A stretch of DNA of 64,000 nt from Rhodospirillales bacterium (lineage in GTDB: Bacteria > Pseudomonadota > Alphaproteobacteria > Micavibrionales > Micavibrionaceae): positions 558,001 through 622,000 of the forward strand of contig JACKJA010000002.1 in NCBI GenBank assembly GCA_020638175.1. The letters run 5' to 3'. The notes below the pieces were generated by a model that saw only the letters and a list, made by a program, of their open reading frames with translations, had not been told where the DNA came from and made no database searches. This document shows positions 9,293-18,143 of the stretch, one piece after another (position 1 is the stretch's first letter; every line of letters begins with the position of its first letter). Position numbers and translations under genes: made by a program.

Positions 9293-10353
9293 TCCGGAAA
9301 TTCATCCGGCAGGGCCACGCCGAACTTCCCGGCATATTTCGCAAGGCGCTGCCCGGTGGCAAGGCTGAGCGGAATGCCATCTTTCAGGCGCTTCGCTTTC
9401 TCTTGCTTTGAACGGTCCCCGGCAATGCGCACGGGTTTTGCCGGGTCAATCGGCGGCGTTTGCCGGACGTAATCGAGATATTTCTCGGCCTGCTGCTGCA
9501 TATGCGCCAGCCCCGCAAACTGCGCCGGATCCCAGATACAGGCAATGACGTTGTTGCAGTAAAGGGAGTCTGCTGGCGCGGGCGGCGTAAACCCGCCGGA
9601 CAGACCGGCTACGAGGCAGTCAACCATCATGGACAGGCCAAATCCCTTGTATCCCTGGGCGCCGCCCATGGGTAGAACGGAGCCTTTGGGATCATTGTAC
9701 AAAACCGCAGGATCGTTTGTAGAGTTTCCATTTGAATCCTGCAAAACGCCTGCCGGGCAGTCCTGATGAGCAAGATAAGAAAGGCGGACCTTTCCCATGG
9801 CGGTGGCGCTCGTCGACATGTCGAGTGAAAATATCTCGCCATTTTGCAACGGGACGGCAAAGGCAATCGGGTTCGTGCTCGTGCGGGCGGTTTTTCCGCC
9901 GGGCGGAGCAACAAACTCAACAACGCCGTTGTCGTTGGCCAGTGTAAACCCGGCCAATCCCTTATGGGCGATATATTCGGTCCATTCCCCCAGTCGGCCA
10001 ACATGGGAACAATTATAAAGAGAGCCGGTCACAACGCCGTTTCCGGGAAGCTTGGCCATCAGGGCGTCCAGTAACCGCGGCATCTGGACTTGTCCCAGTC
10101 CGAAACACGCATCGGCGCATAGGCTGTTATTCGTCTCGTTTTCAACACGCAGATCAACGCCGCTGACAATTTCGCCGTCGGCAAGGGAGGACAGATATTC
10201 GATAATCCGAATGACACCGTGTGAATCGTGACCATAAAGATTGGACAGGACAAGGCTTTGGGCAGTTATACCTGCTTCTTCCTGCGTAAAGCCGCCCGCC
10301 TGTAACAATGTCGCCGCAAAAGATTCCAACGTGTTTTTGTCGATGGTGAACAT
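9289..10353 (-). CDS. Malate/L-lactate dehydrogenase family (Ldh_2) oxidoreductase
   Basis: The 354-residue protein belongs to the type 2 malate/lactate dehydrogenase family, NAD(P)-dependent 2-hydroxyacid oxidoreductases unrelated to Rossmann LDH. The marker GHDSHGVIR lies near residue 40, with conserved GLAGFTLAND and GYKGFGLSMMVD further on. ATG 10353 is chosen: it has a GAGG site upstream, and the longer frame to 10434 is only an upstream extension through a repeat. The substrate is not deducible; malate, lactate, ureidoglycolate and sulfolactate are all used in the family. The end overlaps fadD by four bases tail to tail. Confidence 0.85.
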   Translation of the reverse strand: MFTIDKNTLESFAATLLQAGGFTQEEAGITAQSLVLSNLYGHDSHGVIRIIEYLSSLADGEIVSGVDLRVENETNNSLCADACFGLGQVQMPRLLDALMAKLPGNGVVTGSLYNCSHVGRLGEWTEYIAHKGLAGFTLANDNGVVEFVAPPGGKTARTSTNPIAFAVPLQNGEIFSLDMSTSATAMGKVRLSYLAHQDCPAGVLQDSNGNSTNDPAVLYNDPKGSVLPMGGAQGYKGFGLSMMVDCLVAGLSGGFTPPAPADSLYCNNVIACIWDPAQFAGLAHMQQQAEKYLDYVRQTPPIDPAKPVRIAGDRSKQEKAKRLKDGIPLSLATGQRLAKYAGKFGVALPDEFPD

Positions 10354-10390
10354 ATTTGAAACCTCAGTACAGTTTGTGTGTTTTTGCATC

Positions 10391-10473
10391 GTCATTGCGA
10401 GCGACCAGCGGGAGCGCGGCAATCCATTATACACTATGGATTGCTTTGTCGGTTTTCACCGCCTCGCAATGAC
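10391..10473. repeat. Intergenic hairpin repeat, family 1, copy A
   Basis: The element is flanked by a near-perfect terminal inverted repeat (GTCATTGCGAGCG at the left, CTCGCAATGAC at the right) with internal GCAATCCA/TGGATTGC arms, so the whole piece folds into one long hairpin. A second copy lies at 38136-38225. It is non-coding, sits between the Ldh gene start and the pheT end, and has the look of a small non-autonomous (MITE- or REP-like) element. Confidence 0.8.
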
Positions 10474-10486
10474 GGAGCAAGCCCTG

Positions 10487-12895
10487 TCATCCCCGCAACA
10501 CGCCGCCGGTTTTGGCGGCCACGGCGTCGATGATTTTCTTTGATACGCCGTCAATGTCATCTTCGGTCAGGGTCGCATCCACAGGCTGAAGCGTTACGTT
10601 GAGCGCCACGGATTTCTTGCCTTCATCCACGCCCTTGCCTTGATAAACATCGAAAACTTCGATAGCGGCAATCAGCTTTTTATCGGCGGCACTCGCCGCG
10701 CGGATCAGGTCGCCGGCTTCAATGGCTTCATCGACGATAAAGGCAAAATCGCGGTTCACAGGCTGGAAGCTTGAAAGGTCGAGCAGCTTGCGCGCCTTGC
10801 CGGATTTACGGGTTTCGGGGATGTTATCGAGGAAGATTTCAAACCCGACAACCGGGCCTTTGACTCCCATTTCCTCAAGCAGAGCCGGGTGGATTTCCCC
10901 GAACTGCGCCAGTACGTTCTTCCCTAGGCGCAGAGCGCCGCTCCGCCCCGGATGATACCAGTCCGGCGCATCGCGCGTAACTTGCAGGTTCGCGGCGGGC
11001 GCCCCGGCGGTTTCCAATGCGGCAAGCGCGTCGGCCTTGGCGTCAAACGCATCGGCCGGGCGGCTGGCTTCTGCGCCGCTCCAGTGCCGCGGCCCTTTCG
11101 CGCCTTTACGAACCCCGGCAGCAATCAACACTTGTCCGTCGGGTTTGGCTGTGTGGAATGCCGGACCGACCTCGAACAGAGCACTCTCCGGATAACCGCG
11201 CGCGGCGCAGCGTCCGGCGGCCTCAATCAGGTTTGGCAGCGGTGTCGGGCGCATTTGCGATAGCTCGGCGCTGATCGGGTTTTTGATCTTGAGCGTTTTT
11301 GCCGCTTGGTAATCATTGGCACCAAACATCTCCGCCCAGTCTTCCCGCATGAACGACCATGTCACGCATTCATTCATGCCGCGGGCGGCCAGCGCGGCGC
11401 GGGCCTGGCGGGCACGGGTGCGCGCGGTCGTCTCGGCGGGCTGCGTAATCGCAAACGGCTTGGTCACGGATGTTGCCGGTAGCTTGTCATAGCCGACGAT
11501 CCGAGCTACTTCCTCAACGATATCGGCCTTGCCGTCTACATCACCGCGCCATGACGGCGGCTGGACTTCCCATTTGTCACCGATCCCGGCAATCGCAAAA
11601 CCCAGTGATTCCAAAATGCGGGTTTGTTCCTTGTCATCGACGGCGATCCCGGTCAGTTTTTCACAGTAAGCCGGGTCGTAATCAATCATGCGCTGCCATG
11701 AGGGCTCGGTTCCCGCATGAACGACTTCACTGGCCTCGCCCCCGCACAAATCAAGGATCATCCGCGTGGCAATTTCGGTGGCTGCGGGCAGGAATGCGGG
11801 ATCGACGCCGCGCTCAAACCGGTAGCGCGCATCACTGACGATGCCTGTATCGCGGCCAGTCCGGGCGATGCGCGCCGGGTCGAAATAGGCAATCTCAAGG
11901 AAAACATCGGTGGTATCAAGGCTGCATCCGCTGTGCAGACCGCCCATCACACCGCCAATGGCGTGAACGGCTTTTTCATCACACACCAGCGTCATGCCGT
12001 CTTTGAGGGTGTATTCTTCTTCATCCAGCGCCGTGAATTTTTCGCCATCTTTGGCCGCCCGGACGGTAATATTACCGGACAGTTTCGATACGTCGAATAC
12101 GTGCAGCGGGCGCCCCAGATCATAGGAAACATAATTGGTGATATCGACCAGCGCCGATTTTGGATTCATGCCAATGGCTTTCAGACGGCGCTGCAGCCAA
12201 TCGGGTGACGGGGCATTTTTAACACCCTTGATATAACGCCCGAGAAATTGCGGACAGCCGGCGGTATCCTCAATCGAAACGCTGATCGGTGATTTGGTGT
12301 GACCATGAACGGCGCTATCGTCGATATTTTTGAGCGTCCCCAGTCCCGCCGCCGCCAGATCGCGGGCAATGCCGCGCACACCTGTGCAATCGGCGCGGTT
12401 GGGCGTGACGTTGATCTCGATCACGGGATCATTCAGGCCAAAAACCTCGGCCATCGGCGTGCCGATGTCCCATTTGGCGTCAACTTCGATAATGCCTTTA
12501 TGCTCGTCGGACAGTTCGAGTTCGCGTTCCGAAGCCATCATCCCGCAGGACTCAACCCCGCGGATCACGCCTTTTTTTAGCTCCATATTTTCAAGGCCCG
12601 GAATGATCGCGCCAACCGGAGCAAAAATGCCCTTCATGTCCGCGCGGGCATTGGGCGCCCCGCAAACGACCTGCAGGCTTTCGTTTTCGGTTTTAACGCG
12701 CAAGACTTGCAGACGATCAGCATCCGGATGCCGTGCGGCGCTTTCGACATAAGCGACCTTAAACGGTGCATATTTGGCGGCGGGGTCTTCGATCCCTTCG
12801 ACCTCCAGCCCGACTGCCGTCAATGCTTCGGCAATCTGTTCCAGTGTTGCGTCCGTTTCCAGATGATCTTTCAACCAGCTCAGTGTGAATTTCAT
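10487..12895 (-). CDS. pheT: Phenylalanyl-tRNA synthetase beta subunit
   Basis: The 802-residue beta chain of the alpha2-beta2 PheRS makes Phe-tRNA(Phe). An N-terminal tRNA-binding domain (about residues 40-150, with VVCGAPN) is followed by the B3/B4 editing region (around 210-390), the B5 domain (about 400-480), a catalytic-like core, and the C-terminal FDX-ACB anticodon-binding domain (about 705-800). ATG 12895 gives the canonical start MKFTLSWLKDHL and has a GAGG site just upstream. pheS lies upstream on the same strand, separated by one GNAT gene. Confidence 0.95.
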   Translation of the reverse strand: MKFTLSWLKDHLETDATLEQIAEALTAVGLEVEGIEDPAAKYAPFKVAYVESAARHPDADRLQVLRVKTENESLQVVCGAPNARADMKGIFAPVGAIIPGLENMELKKGVIRGVESCGMMASERELELSDEHKGIIEVDAKWDIGTPMAEVFGLNDPVIEINVTPNRADCTGVRGIARDLAAAGLGTLKNIDDSAVHGHTKSPISVSIEDTAGCPQFLGRYIKGVKNAPSPDWLQRRLKAIGMNPKSALVDITNYVSYDLGRPLHVFDVSKLSGNITVRAAKDGEKFTALDEEEYTLKDGMTLVCDEKAVHAIGGVMGGLHSGCSLDTTDVFLEIAYFDPARIARTGRDTGIVSDARYRFERGVDPAFLPAATEIATRMILDLCGGEASEVVHAGTEPSWQRMIDYDPAYCEKLTGIAVDDKEQTRILESLGFAIAGIGDKWEVQPPSWRGDVDGKADIVEEVARIVGYDKLPATSVTKPFAITQPAETTARTRARQARAALAARGMNECVTWSFMREDWAEMFGANDYQAAKTLKIKNPISAELSQMRPTPLPNLIEAAGRCAARGYPESALFEVGPAFHTAKPDGQVLIAAGVRKGAKGPRHWSGAEASRPADAFDAKADALAALETAGAPAANLQVTRDAPDWYHPGRSGALRLGKNVLAQFGEIHPALLEEMGVKGPVVGFEIFLDNIPETRKSGKARKLLDLSSFQPVNRDFAFIVDEAIEAGDLIRAASAADKKLIAAIEVFDVYQGKGVDEGKKSVALNVTLQPVDATLTEDDIDGVSKKIIDAVAAKTGGVLRG

Positions 12896-12908
12896 TACAT
12901 TTTCCTCT

Positions 12909-12988
12909 GTCATCCTGAGCGTTAGCGAAGGATCTCTGTCTCAGGATCATATGAGATTCTTCGATCGTTATCACTCTCTCAGAATGAC
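12909..12988. repeat. Intergenic hairpin repeat, family 2
   Basis: An imperfect palindrome begins GTCATCCTGAGCG and ends CTCAGAATGAC, with internal GGATCTC/GAGATTCTTCG arms. This ends-of-element pattern is one I know from scattered intergenic repeats in several bacterial groups. It fills the space between pheT and the GNAT gene. I saw only one copy in the window. Confidence 0.6.
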
Positions 12989-12998
12989 AACTTTTTGA

Positions 12999-13433
12999 TT
13001 ATTGTAACGGCAATACATGTAAGCTGAAATTCAGCTTTATGCCAAGGGTTTTGTAGAGATTTTGAGCGGCTTCATTGGTGCCGTCAGCCAGCCAGTAAAT
13101 CCGGGCCCAGTCTTCCCGCCGCCCGATCCGGGCCAGTTCGTTGACCAGTGCGCGGGCCATGCCCCGCCGGCGATGATCCGGGTCTACGAATAAATCCTGC
13201 ATATAGCAAACCGGACGGATATTGCCCGTCGTCGGATGTAAAACATAGTGCATAATCGCAGCCGGAATGCCGTTATCATCGCGTGCGCACAGGCCGTAAA
13301 CTGGCTGGTTGTCATCCATTAACCGTTCCCAGGTGACCGCTGTGGCGTCGACAGGGCACTGGCCCTTGTTATTGGCATCCCATAGCGGCAGCCAGGCAGC
13401 GTAATCGTCAGGACAAAGGCGCTCGATTCTCAT
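12999..13433 (-). CDS. GNAT family N-acetyltransferase
   Basis: The 144-residue protein carries the acetyl-CoA-binding motif A as DPDHRRRGMARALVNEL (about residues 87-103) and the usual preceding strand VCYMQDLFVDP. It starts within the pheS stop (ATGA overlap), so it is translationally linked with pheS and placed between pheS and pheT. The substrate is unknown. Confidence 0.85.
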   Translation of the reverse strand: MRIERLCPDDYAAWLPLWDANNKGQCPVDATAVTWERLMDDNQPVYGLCARDDNGIPAAIMHYVLHPTTGNIRPVCYMQDLFVDPDHRRRGMARALVNELARIGRREDWARIYWLADGTNEAAQNLYKTLGIKLNFSLHVLPLQ

Positions 13434-14524
13434 GACTGCGTAGCGCGGTTCGGACGTTCCAGCGGGTTGAAGCCGTAATGATCGAGCCAGCGAACGTCGG
13501 AATCGAAAAAGGTTCGTAAATCAGGAATGCCGTATTTTAACATCGCCATCCGGTCGATCCCCATGCCAAAGGCAAAGCCCTGATATTCATCCGGGTCAAT
13601 ACCGCAGTTCTTCAGGACATTCGGATGGACCATGCCGCAGCCCAGAATCTCCATCCAGCTATCTCCACCACCGATTTTCAGGCCGCCGCCTTCGCGGGAA
13701 CAACCGATATCAACCTCGGCCCCCGGCTCAACGAACGGGAAGAAAGAAGGCCGGAACCGCATCGGCAGCTCATCGACTTCAAAATAGGCTTTCAGGAAAT
13801 CGTGAAGACAACCCTTCAGGTGCCCCATATGGATATCTTTATCAATCACCAGTCCTTCGATCTGGTGGAACATCGGCGTGTGAGTCATATCGGAATCGCA
13901 GCGATAAGTGCGGCCCATGCAAATAATCCGGCAGGGCGCACCTTTTTCCAGCATATGCCGGATCTGCACGGAAGATGTATGTGTCCGCAGGACTTTGATG
14001 CGGTGTTCTTCGCTGGCTTCTTCATCGTCCGGCATAAAGAACGTATCGTGCATTTCGCGGGCCGGGTGTCCTGCCGGAAAATTCAGAGATGTGAAATTGT
14101 ACCAGTCGCTTTCAATGTCCGGCCCCTCGGCCACTTCAAATCCCATATCGGCGAAGATTGTGGTGAGTTCCTCTATCGTTTGGCTGACCGGGTGGATGGT
14201 GCCTTTTTTCTCAGGCCGGGCCGACAGGGTAATATCGATTTGTTCGCGGGCCAGACGGGCGTCCAGCTCTTGCTTTTTCAAGGCCGCTTCCTGTTTTTCG
14301 ATCAGGGCGGCAATATCGTCCTTCAGGGTGTTAAGCGCCGGCCCCATGGTTTTGCGCTCTTCCGGGTCCATGGCGCCCAGCCCCTTCATCAGCTCGGTCA
14401 CCCGGCCTTTCTTGCCCAGCGCCGTCACCCGCGCGTCGTCGAGAGCCTGTAGATCGTTGGCCGCCTCGATCAGAGAGGTCAGCTCATCCTTTAATGCAGT
14501 AATTGTCTGTGTCATATCTGTCAT
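13430..14524 (-). CDS. pheS: Phenylalanyl-tRNA synthetase alpha subunit
   Basis: The catalytic class II subunit is about 364 residues. An N-terminal coiled-coil (about 1-95) binds tRNA; then come motif 2 (GAPCRIICMGRTYR), the REGGGLKIGGGDSWMEILGCGM region, and motif 3 FGMGIDRMAMLKYGI near the C-terminus. ATG 14524 is preferred, with ATG 14515 as an alternative; neither has a strong ribosome-binding site. The frame stays open to 14566, but that extension is not PheS-like. Confidence 0.94.
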   Translation of the reverse strand: MTDMTQTITALKDELTSLIEAANDLQALDDARVTALGKKGRVTELMKGLGAMDPEERKTMGPALNTLKDDIAALIEKQEAALKKQELDARLAREQIDITLSARPEKKGTIHPVSQTIEELTTIFADMGFEVAEGPDIESDWYNFTSLNFPAGHPAREMHDTFFMPDDEEASEEHRIKVLRTHTSSVQIRHMLEKGAPCRIICMGRTYRCDSDMTHTPMFHQIEGLVIDKDIHMGHLKGCLHDFLKAYFEVDELPMRFRPSFFPFVEPGAEVDIGCSREGGGLKIGGGDSWMEILGCGMVHPNVLKNCGIDPDEYQGFAFGMGIDRMAMLKYGIPDLRTFFDSDVRWLDHYGFNPLERPNRATQS

Positions 14525-14588
14525 GGTTTCGTTAGCTTTATATTGCCTGAAAAGCCTTTTTAGCACCGGATTTGCTCAAGGTTAAGCT

Positions 14589-15263
14589 TTAAATTGACCA
14601 GATTTCCGCCAACGTCGTTTTAACGCCGGGCAAATCATGAACAACATAATCCGGATTGCATTTTTTCAGGCGCTCTTCGCTGACCACGCCGCCGGTAATC
14701 GAAAACGTTGTCAGCCCCAGATGATTGCCGATTTCGGGTTCTTCTTCGGAATCGCCGATGATAAAGGCTTTGTCCGGGGAAAAACCATGCTTGTTCATAT
14801 AAACTTCCAGCCGTTCTTGCTTGTCCATGCCGCTGATAAAGGAGGCATCATATTGATCCCGTCCGGAAACGCCGTGAAACATGCTCTCGATCTGGAAACG
14901 GCGCAGCTGGATATCTATGTTCTCCCGGAGGTGATTGCTGAGGAGCAGGCAGTGAACGTCATGCTCGTTCAGCCAGAGCAGAAGATCGAGAGCGCCGTCC
15001 TTTAGGCGGCAATCCAATGCTCCTTTCTCATAGCATTCAAGAAAAGTCAGGGCGGCTTCTTCGTGCCGGGACAGGTACTCATCCACCCCGATCCCCAGCG
15101 CCACGTAGCCATGTAAAATCGGCATTGTAAAATGATCCCGCAGCGTTTCAGCATCAATGGCGGGCCGCCCAAAAAGGGATATAGAGGCATTTGTTCCATC
15201 AAGCATCGGTTCGAAATCGTCGAACAGTGTGCAGTTCCAGTCAAAAACAGCGAGATGAGTCAT
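14589..15263 (-). CDS. HAD family hydrolase
   Basis: The 224-residue protein has the HAD layout: motif I FDWNCTLFDD (nucleophile Asp8), motif II LLLSNH, a Lys region, and motif IV FIIGDSEEEPEIG. Motif I reads DxN instead of the usual DxD, so the general acid/base is Asn10; the same DWN form occurs in other proteins annotated as HAD hydrolases. A phosphatase acting on a small molecule is likely but the substrate is unknown. It stands upstream of pheS on the same strand with a 64-base gap. Confidence 0.75.
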   Translation of the reverse strand: MTHLAVFDWNCTLFDDFEPMLDGTNASISLFGRPAIDAETLRDHFTMPILHGYVALGIGVDEYLSRHEEAALTFLECYEKGALDCRLKDGALDLLLWLNEHDVHCLLLSNHLRENIDIQLRRFQIESMFHGVSGRDQYDASFISGMDKQERLEVYMNKHGFSPDKAFIIGDSEEEPEIGNHLGLTTFSITGGVVSEERLKKCNPDYVVHDLPGVKTTLAEIWSI

Positions 15264-15388
15264 GGGATCCTTTCACAATAGGCGCTTTATACTAAACACC
15301 CATGTCAGGAAAAACGAGAGCAAATTCTTGCATGGCGACTGGAAACAGGATATCGGTTTATGGATAATAAACATATTAAGGCAGAGAT

Positions 15389-16141
15389 ATGCGGATTTTT
15401 CTTGCACGCCACGGTTATTCCGAAGGCAATGACAATCTTGATAATTATAAGTTACGCAGTGATGCCCGGATTTCATTGATGGACAAAGGCTGGCAACAGG
15501 CTTTTAGCGCCGGGGAGTTTATCAGAAATTATTGTGAGGAACACGATATCCCGCCGCCGCGCCTTTGGATGAGCCCCTTTCAACGTACGCGCGAAACAAC
15601 AAGCGGCATAATATATGGTGCGAATGGTTTTTTTCAGGAAAGACCGCGCGTTGAAGAATCACTGACCGAAATGGATTTCGGGGATTTTTCAGCTTATCAT
15701 TCGGATCAGGAACGCCGTGAAAAAATGCCGTGGGTCGCCGAGGCATTCGACCGGGCCCGCAGGGAAGACCGTTTTTACGCCCGCCCGCCGCGCGGGGAAA
15801 GCCCGTATTTGGTCCAAAGGCGGGTGGAACCGTTCATTGATACAATTTTTCGTGATAAAGCCGAAGGCGTTGATACGCATTTGGGGGTAACGCACGGCGT
15901 TACGCTGCGGGTTCTTGCTATGTCTTTCATGCATATTGATCCGCTACGCTACAAAAAATTCCCAAACCCGGAAAATGGATCTGTTTACCTGATCGCCGGA
16001 GACAGAAACGAAGGTTACAGCCTCAAGCAGATATATAATGGAGAGCGGGCCATAGCCGTAGATATCGACTGGAGTCGAAAGTTAAAGGCCGGAGAGGCTA
16101 TCTTACCTGAAGTCCCCGAACATCTGCGTTTCAGACCATAA
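15389..16141 (+). CDS. Histidine phosphatase family protein (phosphoglycerate mutase-like)
   Basis: The 250-residue protein begins with the catalytic RHG motif (LARHGYSEGN, Arg7-His8) and carries the second conserved His in GVTHGVTLRVL around residue 173. Branch-1 histidine phosphatases and cofactor-dependent mutases share this fold. The insert pattern and the lack of clear mutase-specific residues make a phosphatase more likely. It ends in the bidirectional terminator shared with rplT. Confidence 0.8.
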   Translation: MRIFLARHGYSEGNDNLDNYKLRSDARISLMDKGWQQAFSAGEFIRNYCEEHDIPPPRLWMSPFQRTRETTSGIIYGANGFFQERPRVEESLTEMDFGDFSAYHSDQERREKMPWVAEAFDRARREDRFYARPPRGESPYLVQRRVEPFIDTIFRDKAEGVDTHLGVTHGVTLRVLAMSFMHIDPLRYKKFPNPENGSVYLIAGDRNEGYSLKQIYNGERAIAVDIDWSRKLKAGEAILPEVPEHLRFRP

Positions 16142-16171
16142 AAAAAGCAGCCCTATGACAGGCTGCTTTTT
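16142..16171. terminator. Bidirectional rho-independent terminator
   Basis: An 11-bp perfect stem (AAAAAGCAGCC / GGCTGCTTTTT) encloses an eight-base loop, with A and T tracts at each end. It serves the histidine phosphatase gene on plus and rplT on minus. Confidence 0.9.
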
Positions 16172-16193
16172 CACTCAATCTTTTAATCGCTGC

Positions 16194-16559
16194 TTATGCT
16201 GCTTTTTTCAGGGCATCGGCGGCTTGTTGGGCCAGCGCCGCAAAGTCTTTTTCGCTGTCGATCGCAATCGCCGACAGGACTTTACGGTCCAGCTCGATCC
16301 CGGCCAGTTTAAGGCCGTGCATGAACTGGCTGTAGGTCAAACCGTTCAGGCGTGCACCGGCATTAATACGCTGGATCCACAAGCTGCGGAAATCGCGCTT
16401 TTTACGGCGACGGTGAGCATAGGCATATTGCCCGGCTTTTTCGACCGCTTGCACAGCTGTACGGAAACAATTTTTACGGCGGCCGTAGTAACCCTTGGCG
16501 GCCTTAATCACTTTACGGTGACGGGCGTGGGCGCGTGGCCCCCCTTTTGTCCGTGCCAT
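16194..16559 (-). CDS. rplT: 50S ribosomal protein L20
   Basis: The 121-residue basic protein begins MARTKGGPRAHARHRK and contains KGYYGRRKNCFRTA and the conserved LWIQRINAGAR. It binds 23S rRNA early in 50S assembly. Its ATG overlaps the rpmI stop by one base (TAATG), the standard rpmI-rplT pairing. No infC is seen upstream. Confidence 0.97.
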   Translation of the reverse strand: MARTKGGPRAHARHRKVIKAAKGYYGRRKNCFRTAVQAVEKAGQYAYAHRRRKKRDFRSLWIQRINAGARLNGLTYSQFMHGLKLAGIELDRKVLSAIAIDSEKDFAALAQQAADALKKAA

Positions 16560-16801
16560 TAGTTGCTCCCTTCTACAGCTTTAACCGCTGCTTTTTTCTT
16601 GCGGGCGTAGGGCAGGAAACTGCGCAGAACAATGCGCGCATCTGCCTTGCACAGGGTCGTTGTCCCCTTGGCTTTCCGCTTCATGTTTTTGGATTTGTTC
16701 ATCATCATGTGGCTTGTAAAGGCCTGTTTGGCTTTTACCTTGCCGGATGCGGTGATTTTGAATCGCTTCTTCGCACCGCTTTTGGTTTTCATCTTCGGCA
16801 T
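16559..16801 (-). CDS. rpmI: 50S ribosomal protein L35
   Basis: The protein begins MPKMKTKSGAKKRFKITASG and keeps the small basic L35 pattern. At 80 residues it is longer than the usual size of about 65, because of a C-terminal tail rich in Lys and Ala. It is preceded by AGGAG. Upstream is about 145 bp without a gene, which should hold the promoter of the rpmI-rplT unit. Confidence 0.95.
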   Translation of the reverse strand: MPKMKTKSGAKKRFKITASGKVKAKQAFTSHMMMNKSKNMKRKAKGTTTLCKADARIVLRSFLPYARKKKAAVKAVEGSN

Positions 16802-16946
16802 TTTCTACTCCTTAAAAAGTGGTCTTATACAAGACAACCGAGGCATGCCGTTTTAGCCAGGCTGTCATTTGAATGGGGCTTTATACACAGGATTATCATG
16901 GAAACGCAAGAGAAAATAATATTGCCAAACCAAACGCTTTTGTTAT

Positions 16947-17357
16947 ATGACAACTACCATGTATCCTTTTGCAGACATATACTGTCAATCATTGGAAGAT
17001 GTAACCCCGGTCCAAAGCGGGCGGCTGATTATTGCCTGGTCGATTTGTAACGATCCGGGGCGCGATTTAATGGGCCCCCATGAAAAAAGAGCGAGGGATC
17101 TTCTGGAGAACACAGATGGTCTTGGCCTTTATCTTGAGGCAAAAAATGAAGCGCGTTTGAGGGATGTGACCGCAGAGTTTAACAACCATAACGACGATGC
17201 GTTACTCATCGGGTTTCCGGGGTCCGATTGGCGGGTGATGGTCGGTGATCTAATTAGCGGAACGGATTATCTCGTAGAGCAAAGGCACATCAGCCGGCCT
17301 TTCGCCAATAAAATGGTCAGCCATTTTCTAAAGGTTATAGCGCCGTACAAACCATGA
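16947..17357 (+). CDS. Hypothetical protein
   Basis: This 136-residue soluble protein has no signal peptide or membrane segment, and I recognise no family. It is acidic to neutral, with a readable alternation of helix and strand (LLIGFPGSDWRVMVGD, then YLVEQRHISRPFANKMVSHF). It lies alone on the plus strand and converges on the alpha/beta hydrolase gene, with one base between the stops. Confidence 0.55.
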   Translation: MTTTMYPFADIYCQSLEDVTPVQSGRLIIAWSICNDPGRDLMGPHEKRARDLLENTDGLGLYLEAKNEARLRDVTAEFNNHNDDALLIGFPGSDWRVMVGDLISGTDYLVEQRHISRPFANKMVSHFLKVIAPYKP

Positions 17358-17358
17358 G

Positions 17359-18132
17359 CTAGCTATACGTCTTTAAAAACTGCTCAACATGATGAAAAAT
17401 CATCCGCCGCTCCCCGATCAGCGGCAGGCCATGTTCTCCCTTTTCGTAAGACGTAATATCCACGCGCCGGGATTTTTGGGTATGGCGGCGGAGCAGATCA
17501 AGCTGCGTGATTGGCGCGGCGGTATCCGCATCGCCATGCTGGATCAGGATCGGCGCCCGGATTTTTTCCAGAAAAGGCGCGATAGTCGTGGTTAAAAGCT
17601 CGTTCAAAAGCGGCAACCCGACTTTGTAGCCTTCCATCGTGATAGATTGATTCTGACGGCTAACGGGTGTTTGCACGGCATCGAAAAAATCCCGGAAGAC
17701 GGTCTTGCGGAAGTCGAGCAGCGGCCACAGCATAACAAGCCCCTTGAGGTTTTCGTCGGCATTCATCAAGGCGATGGCCGCCCCCAGCCCTTCGCCGATA
17801 TAAAAGAATTTGTGATAGCCCTGTTTTTTGGCCCAGTTCAAAACCGTCTGGAAATCCTGACGGGCGGCGGTCAGGGTGAAATCTTCCGACTGGCCATCAC
17901 TATCGCCGCATCCGCGAAAATCGAAGCAAAGCGTATCAATCTTGCGATTGTGACAGATATTCTCCAGATCGGCGAAGATATGGCCGTGACATTCGATATG
18001 ACCGCCCGGAAACCCGTGGGCTAAAATGGCCAGCGTCTTGTCTGCCGGGTCTTTTGTCGCGGTATGGGGGGCGACCGTGTAACGGCTGAAAAGCCTTTGT
18101 CCGATACCGACGGGAATGAATTGTTCACTCAT
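17359..18132 (-). CDS. Alpha/beta hydrolase-fold protein lacking the nucleophile
   Basis: The 257-residue protein follows the serine aminopeptidase/esterase pattern: oxyanion strand LAILAHGFPGG, then FDFRGCGDSDG, the nucleophile-elbow region, and the late acid and base positions (ILIQHGDADTAAP, GEHGLP). The elbow reads IGEGLGAA instead of G-x-S-x-G, so the nucleophile position is Gly115; I checked the codon (GGG). The Asp and His seem kept. It may be a non-catalytic or altered enzyme. It is followed 11 bases upstream by the gpt-type gene, so the two probably form an operon. Confidence 0.75.
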   Translation of the reverse strand: MSEQFIPVGIGQRLFSRYTVAPHTATKDPADKTLAILAHGFPGGHIECHGHIFADLENICHNRKIDTLCFDFRGCGDSDGQSEDFTLTAARQDFQTVLNWAKKQGYHKFFYIGEGLGAAIALMNADENLKGLVMLWPLLDFRKTVFRDFFDAVQTPVSRQNQSITMEGYKVGLPLLNELLTTTIAPFLEKIRAPILIQHGDADTAAPITQLDLLRRHTQKSRRVDITSYEKGEHGLPLIGERRMIFHHVEQFLKTYS

Positions 18133-18143
18133 GGGTTTCTTGT

